Source: Candidatus Nitrospira allomarina
GTDB lineage: Bacteria > Nitrospirota > Nitrospiria > Nitrospirales > UBA8639
Direction: 5' to 3'
DNA: 64,000 nucleotides
NCBI RefSeq assembly: GCF_032050975.1
Contig: NZ_CP116967.1
Span: 1,671,001-1,735,000, forward strand
This document shows, piece by piece, positions 19,644 through 28,077 of the stretch. Both the position numbers and the translations under genes were made by a program. Numbering within the stretch: the stretch's first letter is position 1; every line of letters begins with the position of its first letter. The notes below the pieces were generated by a model. It was not told the DNA's origin, made no database searches, and was given only the letters and a program-made list of their open reading frames with translations.

Positions 19644-21473
19644 ATGACAGGCGAAAAACGAGGGGTTCCTCCAGAGATTCTTCAACAAATTCGAGATCGC
19701 ATTGATATTATTGATCTCATTTCCACATACGTGAGTCTTTCCAAAGCGGGGCAGAACTTTAAAGGGCTGTGCCCCTTCCATTCAGAAAAAACTCCCTCCT
19801 TTTCGGTCAACCCCGTTCGACAAATGTTTTATTGTTTTGGCTGCAGTGTCGGAGGAGACGCCTTTACCTTTTTGATGAAACAAGAAGGCATGGATTTCAT
19901 GGAGGCTCTGCGTGAGTTAAGCCAACGGACAGGGGTGCCCCTGCCTGAGCGACGGGAAGCAGCGGGGAAGACTACATCAGGCGTATCTCGTGAACGGTAT
20001 TTTCATCTGTATCAATTGGCCGCATCCTGGTATCACCGCAATCTTCAGGAAATTCCTGAAGGTCAAGTTGCCAGGGATTACTTGGATCAGCGGGGGATTA
20101 CCAGAGAATCCTGGAACACCTTTCAGTTGGGATTCGTTCCGGAAGGATGGAATGGACTTTCCAAATGGCTGGAACAGCAATCTGTCAAGCCGGAAGAACT
20201 CATACAGGCTGGATTGGTCGTGCGGAAAGAGTCTGAGGATGGCACCAGAATATCCACGTATGATCGCTTTCGTGATCGGGTGATGTTTCCCATTACTGAT
20301 CCACGAGGGCAGGTAGTGGGATTTGGGGGTCGGATCCTGAAAGATGGAGCCTCTCCCAAATATCTCAATTCACCCGAAACCGACTTATTCTTTAAGGGGA
20401 GATCCCTCTATGGAATGGACAAGGCCCGGCAGTCAGCCACCGCTTCGGGGAGGTTTTATTTGGTAGAAGGGTATTTTGATGTCATCGCTCTCCACCAAAA
20501 CGGCATTGAAAATGCCGTGGCACCCTTGGGAACGGCGTTAACCTCCGATCATGTCCAGATTCTACGCCGATTGGCCCCTTCGGTGATGCTCGTCTTTGAT
20601 GGAGATGCTGCAGGGATCGGCGCGGCCTTACGGACGCTTGATTTGTTTATGAATTCCGGCATTGAAGTCCGAGTGCTGCTGCTCCCGGCTGGTGAAGATC
20701 CTGACACATTTATTCGGAAAAACGGGGTGTCCGCGTTTCGTGAGCTGGAGGGGAAAGCCGCGACGTTGCTGGATTTTGCCATCATGTCTGTCTTGAATAA
20801 AGCCAAAAATGATTCTATTCAAGATCGAGTCAAGCGGGCGGATGACATTCTTGCGATTCTTCATAAGACTAAAAATCCCATAGAAAAAGAAGAATATCTG
20901 AAAGTGGTCTCAGAACGATTGGGTATTCGACCGGAATTACTCCGTAAACGGCTCCCGACCATTTCCCGGCCCATGAGTGCTGCCCCGTCGGCTAAGGGGA
21001 AGGATCAATCTGCCACGAATCTTCTGGCCATTCCACAAGGTAAGCCAGAGGAACGGGATCTTATTGTATTATTACTCCAAGGCCGTCTGGAACCGGATCA
21101 GATCCGGCAACTCGATGAGGGTGCGTTTACTGTCCCACTGTATCGCCATATTCTTGGCAAGGCCTTTCAGCATACGGATGACGAAGGGCACTTGAACCTC
21201 GATGCATTGCATGCGGAATTCAGTCAGGATCCGGCTTATGAACCGGTCATTTCCCGGTTGAGCGTGGGGGAATACAATTGTGACGAAGTGTCTATTCATG
21301 TCGCCGGATGTCTTCGTGTTTTAAGGAAAAACCAGATCCAACGCCTCATGGACGAGGTGATTAGTCAACTCAAGATTGCACAACGGGAGGGACGCCAGGA
21401 CTTGGTCGATGCGTTGGTCGCGGAGTCCAATGTGCTTCGTCAGAAAAAGGCCTTCTTAACGGCCTCCCCCTGA
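19644..21473 (+). CDS. dnaG: DNA primase
   Basis: DnaG makes RNA primers for replication. From the ATG at 19644 the product is 609 residues. It has the N-terminal zinc-binding domain (CPFHSEKTPSFSV, then FYCFGC), the catalytic TOPRIM core with LVEGYFDVIAL and FDGDAAGIGA, and a helical C-terminal part (about 430-609) that would bind the helicase. An earlier in-frame start at 19581 would add 21 atypical residues. The usual partner rpoD does not follow; a tRNA gene does. Confidence 0.96.
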   Translation: MTGEKRGVPPEILQQIRDRIDIIDLISTYVSLSKAGQNFKGLCPFHSEKTPSFSVNPVRQMFYCFGCSVGGDAFTFLMKQEGMDFMEALRELSQRTGVPLPERREAAGKTTSGVSRERYFHLYQLAASWYHRNLQEIPEGQVARDYLDQRGITRESWNTFQLGFVPEGWNGLSKWLEQQSVKPEELIQAGLVVRKESEDGTRISTYDRFRDRVMFPITDPRGQVVGFGGRILKDGASPKYLNSPETDLFFKGRSLYGMDKARQSATASGRFYLVEGYFDVIALHQNGIENAVAPLGTALTSDHVQILRRLAPSVMLVFDGDAAGIGAALRTLDLFMNSGIEVRVLLLPAGEDPDTFIRKNGVSAFRELEGKAATLLDFAIMSVLNKAKNDSIQDRVKRADDILAILHKTKNPIEKEEYLKVVSERLGIRPELLRKRLPTISRPMSAAPSAKGKDQSATNLLAIPQGKPEERDLIVLLLQGRLEPDQIRQLDEGAFTVPLYRHILGKAFQHTDDEGHLNLDALHAEFSQDPAYEPVISRLSVGEYNCDEVSIHVAGCLRVLRKNQIQRLMDEVISQLKIAQREGRQDLVDALVAESNVLRQKKAFLTASP

Positions 21474-21564
21474 GTTTACCCACGGCGAGGGAATAAAATT
21501 CGCAGGGGGGAGTTTTTCCTGAGCGCCGTTTATGGTAAAAGGGTGTGTGCGCCGTTATGATCTC

Positions 21565-21641
21565 GGGCCCATAGCTCAGTTGGTTAGAGCGGCTGACTCA
21601 TAATCAGTTGGTCCCAGGTTCAAGTCCTGGTGGGCCCACCA
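21565..21641 (+). tRNA. tRNA with anticodon CAT, probably tRNA-Ile2 (or Met)
   Basis: A complete 77-base cloverleaf with encoded CCA. The anticodon loop is CTCATAA, giving anticodon CAT. The acceptor stem pairs GGGCCCA with TGGGCCC. The variable and T-arm sequence (TTGGTC, then TTCAAGTCC) resembles E. coli Ile2, whose C34 becomes lysidine, more than elongator Met. The gene starts 91 bases after dnaG. Confidence 0.92.
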
Positions 21642-21702
21642 CGAGACCGGGCCGGACTTGATTAACCGGTGAGCAAACATGTTCTAGGATATTGAGGACT
21701 TT

Positions 21703-22431
21703 GTGAATTTGCAGTTGCAATACCTGATTAATCTTCAAAAATTTGATCTTCGAATTTTTCAGATTCAAGACCAGTTGCGGAAAGCTCCAGAGCTTATCAA
21801 ATCCGCTGAAACTCCGCTCCAAGATATTCTTGCCAAGCTGCAAATCCTTAAAAATACCGGTGAATCTCTCATCAAACAGCGACGTAGCTCTGAACGGGAA
21901 CTTGCCACGCAAGAAGAACAACTCCAGAAAATCAGAAATCGGCTTTCTGAATTAAAAACGAACAAAGAATACCAGGCGCATCTGTTTGAAATAGAGTTAG
22001 CTCGGAAGAAAAAAGACTCTATTGAGGAGAATGTGCTGGAAATCATGGAGCGGGTGGAACAAAACGAGCAGGCCCTTAAGGAGCTGGAAGAGCAAGCAAC
22101 AGAAGCCCAGAAAGTTTTTGATAGCGAAAAGGCGAGACTGGAGACTCATTTTGCCAATTTGGCGAATGAATTAGCCGATTTGGACCGTCAGCAAACATCC
22201 CTTTCCCTACAGGTGGATAAGCCACTCCTCGTTCGATACAACCGATTAAAGACCTTGAGAAAAGGATATGCCGTCGCCCAGCTTCGTGACGGCGCCTGTG
22301 GGGGATGTCAGCTTCAGCTTCCTCCTCAACTGGTTGCGGAGGTGAAACGCGGTGACGAACTATTGGATTGTTCCTATTGCCACCGCATTCTCTATTTGGC
22401 TCGGCATCTTGAAGAAGAAGCGCCCGAATAG
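21703..22431 (+). CDS. Coiled-coil protein with C-terminal C4 zinc ribbon
   Basis: This 242-residue protein begins at GTG 21703, with GAGG eight bases upstream. About residues 30-185 are strongly coiled-coil (rich in Glu, Lys, Gln with heptad Leu). The C-terminus has two zinc knuckles, CGGCQLQ and CSYCHRIL, about 25 residues apart. This is the C4-type zinc-ribbon coiled-coil family (formerly DUF164), widespread in bacteria and often near rnpB. A member in Chlamydia binds nucleic acid or protein, but the general role is unsettled. It lies just upstream of RNase P RNA. Confidence 0.85.
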   Translation: MNLQLQYLINLQKFDLRIFQIQDQLRKAPELIKSAETPLQDILAKLQILKNTGESLIKQRRSSERELATQEEQLQKIRNRLSELKTNKEYQAHLFEIELARKKKDSIEENVLEIMERVEQNEQALKELEEQATEAQKVFDSEKARLETHFANLANELADLDRQQTSLSLQVDKPLLVRYNRLKTLRKGYAVAQLRDGACGGCQLQLPPQLVAEVKRGDELLDCSYCHRILYLARHLEEEAPE

Positions 22432-22455
22432 CTTTTTCTCCATGTGACGCGCCTC

Positions 22456-22484
22456 TTGCTTTCAATATTTTCTCAACCTACGAT
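22456..22484 (+). promoter_or_regulatory. Candidate sigma-70 promoter for rnpB
   Basis: TTGCTT at 22456-22461 and TACGAT at 22479-22484, 17 bases apart. The predicted start is near 22491, just before the RNA. Confidence 0.5.
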
Positions 22485-22491
22485 AGTTACT

Positions 22492-22922
22492 GATGGTGCG
22501 AGTGGGCCGGGTGGCCGCTCACGGAACTTTTCGTGAGAGGAAAGTCCGGACTCCAAAGGGCAAGGTGCTGGGTAACGCCCAGGCGGAGCAATCCGACACC
22601 AGCGCCACAGAAAATATACCGCCAATGGCAAATTCCTCGGTTTTTGCCAGGTAAGGGTGAAATGGTGGGGTAAGAGCCCACCGCGCCTGTGGTGACACAG
22701 GTGGCAGGGTAAGCGTCACCTGGAGCAAAACCAAATAGGGGGACGATTCCCGGTTTGTCGAAGGACGCGATTTCTTCACGAACTGGGAGAGAGACCGGCC
22801 CGGTCGAGGTTCTCGGGTAGGTTGCTTGAAGCCTAGGGTAACCTAGGTTCCAGAGAAATGGTCACCACTGGATGAAACTCGTTTCATCTAGTACAGAATC
22901 CGGCTTATAGGCCCACTCCTTC
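22492..22922 (+). ncRNA. rnpB: RNase P RNA, bacterial class A
   Basis: RnpB is the catalytic RNA that trims tRNA 5' ends. The conserved P4 strand GAGGAAAGTCCGG is at 22537-22549 and its partner ACAGAATCCGGCTTATAG is at 22893-22910. The outer P1 helix pairs GAGTGGGC (from 22500) with GCCCACTC (22911-22918). Internal stretches such as GGTAAGGGTGAAA and the GGTAAG repeat fit class A. Boundaries are set to within a few bases. Confidence 0.95.
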
Positions 22923-23060
22923 ACCATCCTTTACTGATTATGTATGCCCACAATTATGGTGGTTTTCTCCTCACGTGGTGTCGAGGCCTTCTCTGGGAGA
23001 CCCCACAAATGGGAGGCAAAGTTTCAGTAGCATTCTGAGGGGTGAGAATAACTTCCTGGT

Positions 23061-23089
23061 TTGACTCGTGTTTTCCCCATTGATAGAAT
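23061..23089 (+). promoter_or_regulatory. Strong sigma-70 promoter of tRNA-Glu
   Basis: TTGACT at 23061-23066, a 17-base spacer and TAGAAT at 23084-23089. Transcription should begin near 23096, about 55 bases before the tRNA. Confidence 0.7.
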
Positions 23090-23150
23090 GCCGGGTCCAT
23101 CGCTTCCGTGTTTATCATACAAAGGCCTAATATACATCCTGAATTACTGC

Positions 23151-23228
23151 GTCCCCATCGTCTAGCCTGGCCTAGGACGCCGGCCTTTCAAGCCGGCAAC
23201 ACGGGTTCGAATCCCGTTGGGGACGCCA
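23151..23228 (+). tRNA. tRNA-Glu (anticodon TTC)
   Basis: A 78-base tRNA with encoded CCA; the anticodon loop CTTTCAA sits on a CCGGC/GCCGG stem. The gene is complete, but its 3' end is the left attachment site of the element that follows. Its natural terminator now lies 4.5 kb away at 27698-27729. Confidence 0.96.
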
Positions 23229-24894
23229 ATAGGATAGGTACCAGGGTACTGGGAAGGAAATTATGATAATTACCCTGTCCAGTTACCTGGTACCCATCGG
23301 ATTCACCCACCATAACTGGCGTACACGTAATCCTTCCATTTAACAGTTTACGCAAAACTTGACGGGCTTGAGCCGGATGTCGACCTAAGACCCCTTTCAT
23401 GTTCTTTACCCGTTTTCGCAAGTCTTGTTTCACCTTGGCCTCGTCAAGGTAAACAACGTTCTTTTTTGAAAGATTCAAAATTTCCAATTCACGTAACAGT
23501 ACCTTTTTCTGGTCTTCTTCTGTTTTAAGTCTGGCTACTAAAGATTCGTGTGGTTGTCCAGCGGCGATGGCATCAATGATCCGTTGAACCTTAGTTTCGA
23601 GTAGGCTGAGTTCTTTTTCTAGGGTACCCTGCCGATCTGCCCCTTCCGTTTTCCCACTTCTTAATTGGGTGAGCGCTTTATCCACGACGTCTTTTATAAG
23701 TTGTTCGTCCAAAACCTGGTTAATCGCGTTAAGGATCACGCGATCAAGAATTTCCTGTTGAATTGCTAGCTTAATAGTACAGATCGCTTTCCCTCGTTTT
23801 TGGTAATAAGTGCACCCATAAAACTTGCTACCAGTTCGTTTCCGCTCACGAGTAATAGCTCCCATACCTCCGCCACAAATCCCACATTTCATTAAACCTG
23901 TAAGAAGGTATTTTGAGTCATAGTCCATGTGGCCAGGACGTCCGAGAATTAACCGTCCCGTTTCAGGATCGTTGGTATAAACGCGTGAATTATGTTGAAT
24001 GCGGTCATCTACGGATTGAGCGAGCTCAGGCGAAATTATTCTCAGATTAAGGTCTTCAGGGCATATCCAATCTTCCTTCGGGCGTTTAACTCGTTTGGTG
24101 GTTCCGCCTTTGTATACGTTTTGGAAGATATTCCATACAATTATTCCCCGGTACCGCTGACGATGAAGAATTTCCTAAATGGCACTGGGAGCCCAACCCC
24201 CTCTGGCCCTTCTTGGCGGAGAGACCTGCTCGGTATTTAAGGACTTGGCTATCCGAGTGACCCCCCAGCCCTGGGTATATCGATCATATATGTATTTCAC
24301 CACCTGTGCTTCCTGCTCATTGATCTTTTGGACAACATAAAGCTTTTGGGGTTTGCCTTCTGGACCAAGATCTTGACTAAGAACTTCAACATTGTCATAG
24401 CCATAGGCCTTGCCTCCAGTTACGTGTCCTAATTTGGCTTTCTTGGCTAATGCATCGTGAGTTCGTTGGCGGCACTTTTCTCGCTCTATCTCAGCTGCAA
24501 AGTTAGAAATCGTCAACATGATTTTATCAGTGGCTGACTCTAGGACTCGTTCTCTATCTTCCAGGTAGAAAAATACACGGACTCCGGCATCCAGAATTTG
24601 TTTCAAGGCATAGCTCGTTTCAATTTGTTCTCTTCCAAGTCGACTTTCCTCCGACATGATAAGGGCCTGAAACGGAGGTTTCGGTTTGAGGGCATTAATA
24701 AGCCGGACAAATCCAGGACGTTTTATGAATTCGGCTCCACTCACTCCATCATCCACAAAAATGAACTCATCCTGGACAATCCAGCCCTTTTTTTCGACAT
24801 ACTCCCGTGCGTGGTCAATCTGTCTCTGTACAGACCTTTCTTCTTCTATCGAAGCCTGTTCATTTGATTAACGTGCATAAATGGCAGCTATCAT
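23188..24894 (-). pseudogene. Large serine recombinase with two in-frame stops
   Basis: One minus frame of 569 codons runs from ATG 24894 (after AGGAG) to 23188. It is interrupted only by TAA at 24870-24868 and TAG at 24177-24175. The N-terminal catalytic part reads MIAAIYAR, stop, SNEQ, so the first stop falls directly before the expected nucleophilic Ser. Further on come resolvase features (SEESRLGR, then an IEREK helix) and the recombinase domain (GKAYGYDN and WAPSAI, stop, EILHRQRYRG). The zinc ribbon CGICGGGMG with a later C, a coiled-coil and a C-terminal tail follow. The last 13 codons are antisense to the 3' half of tRNA-Glu. With stops removed the length is normal, so decay is recent or the stops are read through. 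I regard it as inactive. Confidence 0.9.
23209..23228 (+). repeat. Left attachment repeat (attL) in tRNA-Glu
   Basis: GAATCCCGTTGGGGACGCCA forms the 3' end of tRNA-Glu and recurs exactly at 27672-27691 in the same orientation. This is the classical footprint of integration into a tRNA gene that leaves the gene intact. Confidence 0.9.
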
Positions 24895-24925
24895 GATTTT
24901 CTCCTGTAAATCAGAATTTGAGCAG

Positions 24926-25102
24926 TCAATCCTCTAAGCCAATTCTAGGTCTTGGCTTTGGCTTGTCCAATTTGATGTGGGCCAGTTCGCGTTCCAATAA
25001 CGCCCTGATAAATCCAGAAATGGTGTATCCCTGAGTTCTCAGGACATCCAATTTTTCTTTTAGGTGTCCTGGGATTTCAATCAGGATGCGTTCATTTTTC
25101 AT
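24926..25102 (-). CDS. 58-residue ribbon-helix-helix-like protein
   Basis: This small gene reads ATG at 25102 to TGA at 24926, with AGGAG three bases before the start. The product opens with a short strand (MKNERILIEIPGHL), followed by a helix-turn-helix of the RHH type (LKEKLDVLRTQGYTISGFIR), then a helix and a basic Pro-rich tail. This resembles CopG/MetJ-type DNA-binding dimers. A perfect TATAAT on the same strand (25128-25123) lies about 21 bases upstream. It ends 31 bases before the serine recombinase start, so the two were probably one operon with this protein as repressor or directionality factor. It has no stop or frameshift, unlike its neighbours. Confidence 0.7.
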   Translation of the reverse strand: MKNERILIEIPGHLKEKLDVLRTQGYTISGFIRALLERELAHIKLDKPKPRPRIGLED

Positions 25103-25577
25103 AAACTCCTCTTCTTACTGTAATTATACTTTTTGACCAAGTCTTTACTTCTTTAACTCCAAATAATATATAATAATATATATAAAAACATCTAATTATA
25201 ATAACTTCCATAACAAAAATAAAGTTTACTAACCCCTAGATATTACAGGAAGAACCAGGAGATTACTGCACAGTCCATGTGCTAGCTGGAAGGTTAATTA
25301 CAGAACTGCCATAAGGCACCAACAGCGGCGAGAACACGGGTCTCCCTGCGAACAAAAGCCAGTCTTGGCCGACAACTTTCAGTTGAAAATGGTAAAGGTC
25401 ACCGTCCTTCATAAGGTCAAGGACTTTTTCCTATTGAAATTGAATGAGGAACGGATTCAGTGAATGGAAAAGAAGGGCTTATGGTCGAAAAGGTGAGGGA
25501 AAATAAATACGTCGAACTTTGTGATTTTATCTTGACCCTAACCCCAAAAATATTAGTTTTATGTAGAATTCTTCCTA
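25103..25577. other. AT-rich gap inside the element
   Basis: No gene is recognised. The first 100 bases include a TATAAT element for the small gene above and an AT-rich tract at about 25160-25205. The remainder looks non-coding in all frames. Confidence 0.5.
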
Positions 25578-25638
25578 GGTTGAGAGCAGCTGACTCTTAA
25601 TCAGCGGGCTATAGGTTCGACCCCTACACGGCCCACCA
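25578..25638 (+). pseudogene. 3' fragment of a tRNA-Lys gene (anticodon CTT)
   Basis: The sequence from the D-loop (GGTTGAGAGC) through the anticodon stem GCTGA-CTCTTAA-TCAGC, the T arm GGTTCGACCCC and a final CCA is tRNA-like. The 5' acceptor strand and the start of the D arm are missing, so it cannot be a functional tRNA. It ends seven bases from the tyrosine integrase remnant, so it probably marks the attachment site of a second, older element. Confidence 0.85.
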
Positions 25639-25644
25639 ACCAAA

Positions 25645-26074
25645 TCAAACACTTACAGAATTGGCAGGAAGCAGGTTAGAGGCAGGTGTTATTAGAGTGT
25701 TAGCAAGGTAGAAATACAGCTTTTGGGTAGCTTGAGTTAAATCCTCCGGTGACAATGAGTTAAACCGTTTGTGCATATTCTCCGACTGATGCCCAATGAT
25801 CTTCATGGCCGTTAAAGTGTCCACACCAGCCCGTCGCAAATTGGAAGCTGCACAGTGCCGAAGGTCATAAAATCGAAAAACCTCAATTCCATCCCGCTTG
25901 CAAACTCCTCCAAACCCCCTTTTAATTCTCTGGATTGACTGCCCTTGGTACAAAAAGACAAAGGGACAGTGCCAACCGCCGCACTTTATTTAATTTTCGC
26001 AAGGTTTTTAAAACTGCCGGAGCCAAGGGCACTTCTCTTTTGTATCTTTTCCCCGAAATTAAATGAAATCGTGG
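25645..26074 (-). pseudogene. Tyrosine integrase remnant
   Basis: Only the C-terminal catalytic part is left, and its upstream edge meets the left end of the IS30-family element at 26074/26075. The remnant begins NPRFHLISGKRYKREVPLAP, then shifts frame near 25960-25980. The second frame continues YQGQSIQRIKRGFGG and then FYDLRHCAASNLRRAGV (the H-x-x-R box) and IIGHQSENMHKRFNSLSPED. In most relatives this last motif reads RY-N/H, with Tyr as the nucleophile; here the codon is TTT (Phe). The arginine box I is lost upstream. The IS did not merely interrupt the gene, since no N-terminal part is found on the other side. Confidence 0.8.
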
Positions 26075-27134
26075 ATTCAACTCACTAGTACAACAAATGG
26101 GTTGATGCCAAAACATACTTGATTGGGTGTTTGCATCCCAAGGCATTTCCTTGGTCGGTTGTTGAGTTTGAGCATGACGTGGTCAAGGTCCTGCTGGGTG
26201 ATGTCGTGAAATCACCGCTCTTCGGAAAATACTGGCGAATGAGGCCATTTGTATTTTCGTTGAGGCCCCGCTCCCAGGAGGCGTACGGATGAGCAAAATA
26301 GAAGTCGGCATTAAGGGCCTTGGCGATGGCTTCGTGCTGGGCAAACTCTTTTCCATTGTCAGCCGTGAGGGTATGGACGTGCTCAGGCAGGGGCGCCAGA
26401 AGTTTCAAGATGGCATGAGTGACACCCGCCGATTCCTTATTGGGCACCTTTGCGATCAGCGCCAAACGTGAAGTGCGTTAGGTCAGCGAGACGAGGACTG
26501 GCCGTCGGCCTTTGCCGATGATGGTATCGAGCTCCCAGTCCCCGAGGCGCGTACGGTCTTCGACAATGCCGGGGCGTTCCTCGATAGAGACCCGATTGCG
26601 CAGGTGGCCGCGGCGGTCATAGGCTCCGTACCGTTTCTTGCGGGCCTTCTGGCAGCGGAGATGGCGGTAGAGGGTGCCATCTTGGGCCTTATCGTGAAGA
26701 ACATGCTGATAGATCCATTCGTGACTGATGGTGAGAGCCTGTTGATCAGCCAACCATAGACTGATCTGTTCGGGACTCCAGTCCTCCTGCAGCAGACGCT
26801 CGATCAGGCTCCAGTGCTCCGGGGTAAGACGGCATTGCGCCTTGGTCTGGCGACGGTGAACCGCCAACTGGTGGGCCTGCAAGGGACGATAGCCTCGCAA
26901 ACCTCTGTTGCGCCGCACCTCACGGCTGATCGTGGACTTATGGACTCCCACGACCGCAGCAATGTTGGTTTGGCGATGACCGGCTTTCATGAGCGCATAA
27001 ATTTGGTAGCGGTGTTCTTCGGCAAGCTGTGTGTACCTCATCGGGGCTCCTCTTACTTGGCGGTGAGAAAAGCCACGATCCTACTGCAGCTTGCCTTCGA
27101 TCCACCATGGTAGAGTTGCACTTACGAGTTGAAT
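26075..27134 (-). mobile_element. IS30-family insertion sequence, inactive
   Basis: About 1060 bases, the usual IS30 size, with imperfect inverted ends: ATTCAACTCACTAGTACAAC at 26075 and, on the other strand, ATTCAACTCGTAAGTGCAAC from 27134. The single transposase gene fills it and is broken. It sits next to the integrase remnant, with no recognisable flanking duplication. Confidence 0.85.
26077..27041 (-). pseudogene. IS30-family transposase, nonsense plus frameshift
   Basis: The N-terminal frame starts at 27041 (MRYTQLAEEHRYQIYALMK) and carries the HTH region (ALMKAGHRQTNIAAVVGVHK and STISREVRRNRG). It continues to LVSLT and a TAA near 26480, where relatives have Glu (LTERTSR). The same frame then continues (RTSRLALIAKVPNKESAG) with the DDE residues in LGDWELDTI, TADNGKEF and LNENTNGLI. 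Near 26215 the reading shifts by one base, from GDFTTSPSRTL to the expected DITQQDLDHVMLKLNNRP, which runs on to GINPFVV and a stop inside the left inverted repeat. Two lesions mean the gene is dead. Confidence 0.88.
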
Positions 27135-27671
27135 TCACCAATTCAAAATGAGATCGCCACGATCGCGTGCGAGGAATATTTAATGATGGTTGGTTTACTG
27201 AAATTACTTCTTAGAAGGAGATTCTTCTTTCTTCAAATTCGTGATATCAATTTTCTTACTTGTTTACGTTGGCCTTTATTTTGGAGATCGATTAATTCTG
27301 TTTATACGTTGGGTCGTCCACGAGCTGTCGGGTTAACTGCTTCGCTTCGAGATTGTGTTTATTCTGAATCCCTTACGGTCGACTGGGCGCAATATGTCCT
27401 TTTTTAAACATCACAGACCTCTTTGAGGGAATATTTGATTGTTTAAATAATCATTCTCATGACAGTTAATTTTTCTTAGTAAAAAAGACTAATGTTAATG
27501 AAGGTAACTTTAGTGTTTGGTGACTGCCTAAGATATCCATGCATATTTTCTCTATTCCTAATCCACACTTCTTGAAAACAGTTCACATTTGTAGTACTTT
27601 GCTATGCACGGCTCTTACACAGCTACAAACTCATTGATAGTAAAGCACGTTTGAGTGTTCCAACCCTCTTT
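27135..27671. other. Right part of the element, no recognised gene
   Basis: Frames of up to about 90 codons exist but none resembles a known protein, carries a Shine-Dalgarno, or looks protein-like in composition. The missing 5' part of the tyrosine integrase is not here. Confidence 0.5.
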
Positions 27672-27691
27672 GAATCCCGTTGGGGACGCCA
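27672..27691 (+). repeat. Right attachment repeat (attR)
   Basis: An exact copy of the 20-base tRNA-Glu 3' end (GAATCCCGTTGGGGACGCCA). It is followed directly by the original chromosomal sequence, including the terminator at 27698. Confidence 0.9.
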
Positions 27692-27697
27692 TAGTTT

Positions 27698-27729
27698 AAG
27701 CCGTTGAAGGTTTCTTCAACGGCTTTTTT
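27698..27729 (+). terminator. Rho-independent terminator, originally that of tRNA-Glu
   Basis: A perfect 12-bp stem (AAGCCGTTGAAG with CTTCAACGGCTT), a 4-base GTTT loop and a run of six T. It begins seven bases after the right repeat, just where the tRNA terminator would lie in an empty site. Confidence 0.85.
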
Positions 27730-28077
27730 GTTTAATAAATCATTGCCAGTGATTGATTACAGAATATGACGCGATTCTTGAAGGAAATCGACGAGGCCTC
27801 TTCACTCGTTCAGTTAAGTTCGATATGGTAAGCATAACAATCGTACTTTTTTGGGGCCTGTCGAACTCTTACTCTACTGATACAGAAAGGGATTTTTGGG
27901 GTTGCCACCTCATGTCGTAAACGAGCATCATCCAAGAGTCGAATTTGGCTAGCCAGGGTATCGCTGAAAGTACTTAAGTGTGTAATGATCAGTTCTGATT
28001 CCAGTGGGTATTTGAAGACGGAATGTGACGCGTGTTGCGAACCAAAATTTAATTATTCAAATTTCTGACGAGGTGTT
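27730..28077. other. Intergenic region upstream of the SUMF1-like gene
   Basis: A minus frame stays open from about 28050 to a stop at 27810, with a protein-like composition (for example PLESELIITHLSTFSDTL). It has no ATG or Shine-Dalgarno and I cannot name a family. It may be a gene remnant; I do not call it. The rest is unassigned and should hold the promoter of the next gene. Confidence 0.4.

Larger units (their letters stand above)
23209..27691. mobile_element. Decayed composite integrative element in tRNA-Glu
   Basis: The element is bounded by an exact 20-bp direct repeat and holds two different recombination modules plus an IS. From left to right it carries a large serine recombinase with two nonsense codons, a 58-residue ribbon-helix-helix-like gene, an AT-rich gap, a tRNA-Lys 3' fragment, a tyrosine integrase remnant and a broken IS30-family element. 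No cargo gene of known function remains. Core tRNA and terminator lie on the two sides, which places the insertion precisely. Confidence 0.85.

Noticed and set aside
27810-28050. Open minus frame reading PLESELIITHLSTFSDTL
   Set aside because: No start codon or Shine-Dalgarno and no recognised family.
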